Positions 6,366-10,410 of a DNA stretch of 10,410 nt are shown piece after piece. The stretch comes from Acidimicrobiaceae bacterium (GTDB taxonomy: Bacteria > Actinomycetota > Acidimicrobiia > Acidimicrobiales > Palsa-688). The position numbers and the translations under genes are program-made. The notes under the pieces were generated by a model, which saw nothing but the letters and a program-made list of their open reading frames with translations, was not told where the DNA came from and made no database searches. The stretch lies in the NCBI GenBank assembly GCA_003156795.1, contig PMHU01000107.1, positions 4,913 to 15,322 of the forward strand, read 5' to 3'. Numbering within the stretch: position 1 is the first letter of the stretch; each line of letters begins with the position of its first letter.

Positions 6366-6391
6366 GTCGCAACTATAACACGATATATCGT
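6355..6391. promoter_or_regulatory. Divergent promoter with candidate PadR operator
   Basis: ACGATATATCGT (6380-6391) is a perfect 12-base palindrome. It partly overlaps a second inverted repeat, TATCGTGT (6355-6362) / ACACGATA (6378-6385), which flanks the PadR start codon. Two -10 boxes overlap here: TATAGT on the minus strand (6372-6377, for padR) and TATAAC on the plus strand (6374-6379, for the zinc-ribbon gene). Neither has a convincing -35. The palindrome abuts the plus-strand -10 box, so bound PadR could control both genes. Confidence 0.5.
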
Positions 6392-6452
6392 TAGAGCGCG
6401 GAATCTTTGGCCTCGGGGCCATCTGTCGGCACGACGGGCGTACCTTTGCCAC

Positions 6453-7898
6453 GTGTTGCGTTGTGGTGGCTGCGGCGCCGTCGTCTCGGACTTCGCCGCT
6501 CGGTGCCCGTCGTGCCGCAAGAGCACAAACGACGCCCAGGCCATTCCTCCCCAGGCCTCCGACGACCGTGAGGATGGCGCGCCGAACGCGCCGAACGCGC
6601 CGGACGCGCCGCAGCCGATGGAGCCACCACCAAAGCCAGAGCAAGACACCGTCGAAGATGTGCCGGCCTACGGTGAGCCCGACCACCGGCCAGGACTCCC
6701 CGGGGTCGAGGGCCCCGGGGTCGACGGTCCCGTGGCCCGATTCCTTCCCCTAGGCCGCCGGCGTCGGACCGCGGTGACGGTCGCAACCCTCGCGGTGGTG
6801 GGAGCCGCCGTGGGCCTGGGAGCCACGGCCGCCGCGAAGCATGGGAGTACCAGCACCGCCGCGGTGTTGGCCGGACTGAAACTGAAGGGACAGGTCGTCT
6901 CTAACGCGCCCAACGGAACCGTCGTGCTCACTCGCCCCGATGGGTCCCATCCGGTGGCTCTACCCAGTCTGGGGACTAATGGACCGGCTGAACCCACCAC
7001 CCTCACGCCGTCGCTCGACGGCCGCTACCTGGCCACCAGCCAGGGCGACGTGATCTCGGTCCTCGGCTGGAAGCTGGATCGGACGGCCGCGCCCGCCCTT
7101 TTCCCGGCCGGCGCCACGGCCCAAGCCGATGCGTTCGCAGATGACGACCAGGCCCTCGTGATCCTGACCCCAGGTCCGGATTCGCCGGTCAGCGGGCAGG
7201 TTTCGGTCGTCTCCCTCGCCACCCATCGAGTGATCGCTCTCGGCGCCGCCGCCGACGCGGCAGGTGACCCTCAATCTCTAGGCGCATTCGTGTCGGTTGC
7301 GGAGCTACCGCAACCCCCAGGAGCCGGGACGGGAGCCGGCGCCGACGTCCGGATCGAGCTGGTCCGTGCTGACGAGCCTCCACTCTTGCTGGCCACGGCC
7401 GCCCAACTCGACGCCGACCTTCACCAGGCCGCAGACCAGCCGACCAGCCTGGCCGTCTTTCCTGATCCGACCGGCAACAAGATCGCAGTGGTCGTCAACC
7501 CACTGGACGCCGGCAACAGCGACGCCGGAATTGTGGTCCTCGATCGAGGCGGACGCGTCCTAGGGGTCGATCAGCCGGCCCTCGGACCGGTGCAGGAAAC
7601 GCAGCCAGCTTGGTCGCCGGACGGCAAGTCACTCGCGTACTACATGTTTGGTGAGAAAGGCGGGGAGATCGCCGTCTGGAAGGTCGGCGGCCGAGTCTTC
7701 GTGCGGACGGCACCCGATCGGGGCGACAGCTTCCTCACTTGCGTCTGGTCTCCCGATGAGCGCGACATCCTCTGCCCTGCCTTCTTTGGCACAACCAACC
7801 AAAGCACCCTGTGGGTGTTGGGCTCCTCCACGCGAGGCCCGTTGGTAGAGGTGCCGGCTCCCGGCGTGCCCGAGGCTTGGGTGGCGGGCCAGTCCTGA
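6453..7898 (+). CDS. Zinc-ribbon, single-membrane-segment, propeller-like protein
   Basis: From the GTG at 6453 (no Shine-Dalgarno sequence) the product has 481 aa. It has four parts. Residues 4-21 are a CGGC-x10-CPSC zinc ribbon. Residues 22-100 are Pro/Ala/Asp-rich and probably disordered, including APN repeats at 43-54. Residues 101-105 are basic, followed by one hydrophobic segment at about 106-128. Residues 140-481 are rich in beta strands with propeller-type signatures: SLDGRYLAT (187-195), AWSPDGKSLAYY (386-397), GGEIAVWKVGGRVFV (403-417) and VWSPDERDILC (431-441), as in TolB/WD40-like repeats. The charge pattern predicts a cytoplasmic zinc ribbon and an outer-facing propeller. Divergent pairing with PadR suggests control by it. 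The function is unknown; a sensor or envelope-associated role is speculation. Confidence 0.8.
   Translation: MLRCGGCGAVVSDFAARCPSCRKSTNDAQAIPPQASDDREDGAPNAPNAPDAPQPMEPPPKPEQDTVEDVPAYGEPDHRPGLPGVEGPGVDGPVARFLPLGRRRRTAVTVATLAVVGAAVGLGATAAAKHGSTSTAAVLAGLKLKGQVVSNAPNGTVVLTRPDGSHPVALPSLGTNGPAEPTTLTPSLDGRYLATSQGDVISVLGWKLDRTAAPALFPAGATAQADAFADDDQALVILTPGPDSPVSGQVSVVSLATHRVIALGAAADAAGDPQSLGAFVSVAELPQPPGAGTGAGADVRIELVRADEPPLLLATAAQLDADLHQAADQPTSLAVFPDPTGNKIAVVVNPLDAGNSDAGIVVLDRGGRVLGVDQPALGPVQETQPAWSPDGKSLAYYMFGEKGGEIAVWKVGGRVFVRTAPDRGDSFLTCVWSPDERDILCPAFFGTTNQSTLWVLGSSTRGPLVEVPAPGVPEAWVAGQS
6579..6614 (+). repeat. 9-base tandem repeat in the linker coding region
   Basis: Four consecutive 9-base units of the form GCGCCGRAC (the last diverged) encode APN-APN-APD-APQ in the disordered linker of the zinc-ribbon protein. 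The first two units are identical. Such in-frame repeats can change copy number by slippage without breaking the frame. Confidence 0.7.
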
Positions 7899-7905
7899 GG
7901 CGAAG

Positions 7906-9534
7906 TTACGGCACCCGGCGGTCCGAGAACCGGTCGCGCAAGTCCTTCTTGGAAAACTTGCCGACTGACGTCTTCGGTACCTCGTCGATGAACTCCACCG
8001 CTTCAGGCAACCACCACTTGGCCACGAGGGGTTCGAGCCATCCGATGACCTCCTCCGAAGTCATGGACGCGCCCGGCTTGACCACTACGCACGCCAGGGG
8101 ACGCTCCATCCAGCGGTCGGAGGGGACGGCGATCACCGCCGCTTCGACGATGTCGGGATGGGCCATGAGATGGTTCTCGAGCTCCACAGACGAGATCCAC
8201 TCACCTCCGGATTTGATCAAGTCCTTGGTCCGGTCCACCAAGCGGACGTAGCCATCCGGGCTGACCACGGCCACGTCTCCGGTGGCCAACCAGCCGTCGC
8301 TGGTAAACGACGCTGCCCCGCGCTCGTCGTTGTAATACTGCCGCGCGATCCAGGGGCCCCGCACTTGCACTTCGCCGCTGGTCTCGCCATCCCAGGGCAG
8401 CGCTTCGCCGGTGTCCGGCTCGGTGATTCGTAGATCGACCAAGGGGGCGGGAAGGCCCTGAGTAGCCCGCAGGTCCGCCAGCTCGTCCTCGCTGGCGGAC
8501 GCCCGTTCGCTCCTAACCGCACAGACGGTGGCGATGGGGCTGGTCTCGGTCATCCCCCAGGCCTGCAGGATGGGGAGTCCGACTTCGTGCCGGAACGCCT
8601 CCGACAAGGCCTTGGGCACGGCCGACCCGCCGCAAATGAGGGTGCGTAGGCGATGAGGCTGCCCGGCGAGGAGCGGTCGCACTCCCATCCAGATGGTGGG
8701 CACTCCGGCGGCCACCGTGATCCCTTCGCCCAGGATGAGCTTGCAGATCCCTGGCGGCGTGAGATCGGCGCCGGGGAGAACCATCTCCGCGCCAGCCATC
8801 ACGGCCGCCTGGCACAGGCCCCACGCGTTGGCGTGGAACATGGGAACGACGGGCAGGATCACGTCCGCTTCTCTGATTCCCAACACGTCGCTGAGCGCGG
8901 CGGCCATCGAGTGCAGGACCACTGATCGGTGCGAGTAGACGACTCCTTTGGGGTCCCCGGTGGTGCCGCTGGTGTAGCACATGGACGCGGCCCGATATTC
9001 GTCAGTGACGACGCCGAACGGATGCGGGGCGGCCGCAGCCAGCAGTTCCTCATAGTCCGCGATGCGCGAGTCGGTTGGAAGGGGGGGTACGTCCGGCTTG
9101 CCTTGTGTGTCGTCCATGACCACCACGTGCCGCACGGTCTTGCAGTCGTCGATCAGCGGCCAGAGGATCGGCAGCAAGCTTCGATCGACGAAGATCACCT
9201 CGTCCTCGGCGTGATTGACGATGTACGTGACTTGTTCTGCGAACAGCCTGATGTTGAGGGTGTGCAGAACCCTTCCGGTGCACGGAGCCGCGAAGTACAG
9301 CTCTAGATGGCGCGACGAGTTCCACGCGAAGGTGGCGACCCGACCGTCGGCCGAGATGCCCAGGTCGTCGAGCACGCCCCCGAGCCGTCGGGTCCGAGCC
9401 GCCCATTCCCCGTAGGTGGTCCGAGCCACCCCCGACGGCGTCGCGGTCGACAGACGCTTCGTCGACCACAGGCTCTCAGCCCGACCGAAGATTCGGTCGA
9501 GGGTCAGCGGAACGTCTTGCATCAGGCCCTGCAT
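7906..9534 (-). CDS. AMP-forming fatty acyl-CoA synthetase (AlkK-like)
   Basis: The 542-aa protein is a complete ANL-superfamily ligase, distinct from the one at 3988-5517. It has the phosphate loop CYTSGTTGDPKGVVYSHRS (186-204), PMFHANAWG (231-239), WGMTETSP (326-333), TGD (418-420), VDRTKDLIKSGGEWISSVEL (433-452) and PKTSVGKFSKK (520-530, Lys526 as the expected catalytic lysine). The HANAWG and KSGGEWISS blocks are typical of the medium/long-chain fatty-acid ligase group that includes AlkK. The ATG at 9532-9534 has GGGGAGG 8 bases upstream. Its stop codon lies 7 bases from that of the convergent zinc-ribbon gene. It is divergent from the alcohol dehydrogenase; alcohol oxidation followed by CoA activation would be a sensible functional link, though the substrate is inferred. 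Confidence 0.92.
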   Translation of the reverse strand: MQGLMQDVPLTLDRIFGRAESLWSTKRLSTATPSGVARTTYGEWAARTRRLGGVLDDLGISADGRVATFAWNSSRHLELYFAAPCTGRVLHTLNIRLFAEQVTYIVNHAEDEVIFVDRSLLPILWPLIDDCKTVRHVVVMDDTQGKPDVPPLPTDSRIADYEELLAAAAPHPFGVVTDEYRAASMCYTSGTTGDPKGVVYSHRSVVLHSMAAALSDVLGIREADVILPVVPMFHANAWGLCQAAVMAGAEMVLPGADLTPPGICKLILGEGITVAAGVPTIWMGVRPLLAGQPHRLRTLICGGSAVPKALSEAFRHEVGLPILQAWGMTETSPIATVCAVRSERASASEDELADLRATQGLPAPLVDLRITEPDTGEALPWDGETSGEVQVRGPWIARQYYNDERGAASFTSDGWLATGDVAVVSPDGYVRLVDRTKDLIKSGGEWISSVELENHLMAHPDIVEAAVIAVPSDRWMERPLACVVVKPGASMTSEEVIGWLEPLVAKWWLPEAVEFIDEVPKTSVGKFSKKDLRDRFSDRRVP

Positions 9535-9619
9535 GTCATGACCCTCCCCGGATCGCGTGTCGAGTCCGGAGAATCATCGCACGGCCGGGCTCCGGGCGCC
9601 GCGCCCCAGGGCCCCAAGG

Positions 9620-9649
9620 GCGAGCCCTAACCTCGCTTAGGGCGCTCGC
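9620..9649. promoter_or_regulatory. Inverted repeat between the ligase and dehydrogenase genes
   Basis: GCCCTAA (9624-9630) and TTAGGGC (9637-9643) pair around CCTCGC. Outside them GCGA (9620-9623) and TCGC (9646-9649) pair with a two-base bulge. A further CTAACCC lies at 9651-9657. The site is about midway in the 155-base divergent spacer and could be an operator shared by both genes. Confidence 0.4.
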
Positions 9650-9689
9650 TCTAACCCAGACAGGATCAATTAGGCAAGGGGGTCGGCTG

Positions 9690-10410
9690 ATGCGATCTGC
9701 AGTGATGCGCGACGGTGCGGTGGTCATCCGGGACGACGTCGACGAGCCCGTTCCCGGGTTCGGCCAAGCCCTGGTCCAAGTCAAGGCTTGCGGGATTTGC
9801 GGATCGGACCTGCATTTCGTCAAGCACGGGGCGACCATGCTGGGACTGGTCGCCGACTTGGAAGGCCTGCCTCAGATCGGGGCAGGCCCGCCGGACCTGA
9901 GCCGCGACGTGTTCATGGGCCACGAATTCTCAGCGGTCGTGCTCGAGATCGGCCCGGACACGATCGGCCCCGCACCAGGAACGCTCGTCACGTCGGTACC
10001 CGTGATGCTGGGCGCCGACGGGGTTCGTGACCTTTCCTACAGCAATGACCTGCCCGGCGGCTACAGCGATCGCATGCTCCTGTCCGCCCCGATGCTCCTC
10101 GAAGTACCGAACGGTCTCGATGCCAGGCGCGCCGCCCTCACCGAGCCGATGGCGGTCGGTCTGCACGCCGTTAACCGATCGGGCATCGACTTACAACACG
10201 GCGCCCTGGTGCTTGGGTGCGGGCCGATCGGACTGGCCGTGATCGCGGCGCTCTCCCTCAAGGGAATCGAGCCGATAGTGGCTACCGACTTCTCGGCTAC
10301 CCGGCGTCGGCTGGCTGAGACCATGGGCGCTCACGTCGCAGTCGATCCGGCGACCACGCCCGCGTTCGAAGCGTGGGCGGGAGCGGGTCGAGGTCGACCG
10401 TTGGTCGTGT
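9690..10410 (+). CDS. Zinc-type alcohol dehydrogenase (MDR superfamily), 3' partial
   Basis: The frame is open from the ATG at 9690 to the end of the window (240 codons), so the C-terminal part is missing. AGGGGG lies 7 bases upstream. The N-terminal catalytic domain has ACGICGSDLH (33-42, zinc ligand Cys37), MGHEFSAVV (76-84, His78 and Glu79) and LTEPMAVGLHA (150-160, Glu152 as a possible ligand). The nucleotide-binding fold begins at LGCGPIGLAV (175-184), and Asp200 after the second strand favours NAD over NADP. The four closely spaced cysteines of the structural-zinc lobe are absent: residues 85-150 contain no Cys and instead read LGADGVRDLSYSNDLPGGYS. Likely role: oxidation of an alcohol in the cytoplasm; substrate unknown. 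It is divergent from the AlkK-like ligase. Confidence 0.87.
   Translation, partial: MRSAVMRDGAVVIRDDVDEPVPGFGQALVQVKACGICGSDLHFVKHGATMLGLVADLEGLPQIGAGPPDLSRDVFMGHEFSAVVLEIGPDTIGPAPGTLVTSVPVMLGADGVRDLSYSNDLPGGYSDRMLLSAPMLLEVPNGLDARRAALTEPMAVGLHAVNRSGIDLQHGALVLGCGPIGLAVIAALSLKGIEPIVATDFSATRRRLAETMGAHVAVDPATTPAFEAWAGAGRGRPLVV

Noticed and set aside
6321..6452. Upstream extension of the zinc-ribbon protein frame
   Set aside because: It would overlap the PadR start and the divergent promoter; the protein begins naturally at the GTG at 6453, directly before the zinc ribbon.
9637..9642. TTAGGG resembling a telomere repeat or telomere-binding site
   Set aside because: A single hexamer in a bacterial promoter region has no such meaning; it is explained as part of the local inverted repeat.

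Overview
The window is high-GC DNA from what looks like an uncultured actinobacterium. Several starts are GTG, some starts lack a Shine-Dalgarno sequence, and the gene content (two acyl-CoA ligases, a COG3687-type diiron-like protein beside a TetR regulator, a Cys-type dienelactone hydrolase) would fit Acidimicrobiia. That class assignment is an inference from gene content; no marker gene is present. I see no rRNA, tRNA, CRISPR array, insertion sequence or phage gene, and no frameshifted gene.

Layout from left to right. 1-600 (+) is the 3' part of a dienelactone-hydrolase-family protein. It converges on a minus-strand pair: a small unknown protein (617-994) and an aldose 1-epimerase (964-1920). 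A 467-base divergent intergenic region (1921-2387) is rich in inverted repeats, including one strong hairpin. Next comes a plus-strand pair: a COG3687 predicted metal-dependent hydrolase (2388-3257) and a TetR regulator (3299-3982). It converges, with 5 bases between stop codons, on a minus-strand acyl-CoA ligase (3988-5517). Behind that ligase is a 272-base spacer holding four copies of TAACGCG in alternating orientation. A PadR regulator follows (5790-6365, -). It is divergent from a zinc-ribbon / single-membrane-segment / propeller-like protein (6453-7898, +), and this in turn converges on a second, AlkK-like acyl-CoA ligase (7906-9534, -). The window ends inside a zinc-type alcohol dehydrogenase (9690 onward, +).

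How the genes may work together. CoA activation of carboxylic acids (two ligases), alcohol oxidation (dehydrogenase) and hydrolysis of dienelactone-like substrates are all typical of lipid, alicyclic or aromatic catabolism in actinobacteria, with the TetR and PadR proteins as likely local controllers. Actual substrates cannot be read from the sequence. The least explained parts are: the TAACGCG array; an 11-base sequence shared exactly by the promoter of the first ligase and the PadR/zinc-ribbon promoter region; the zinc-ribbon membrane propeller protein; a hairpin in the epimerase leader; and a dehydrogenase with no cysteines where the structural-zinc lobe should be.
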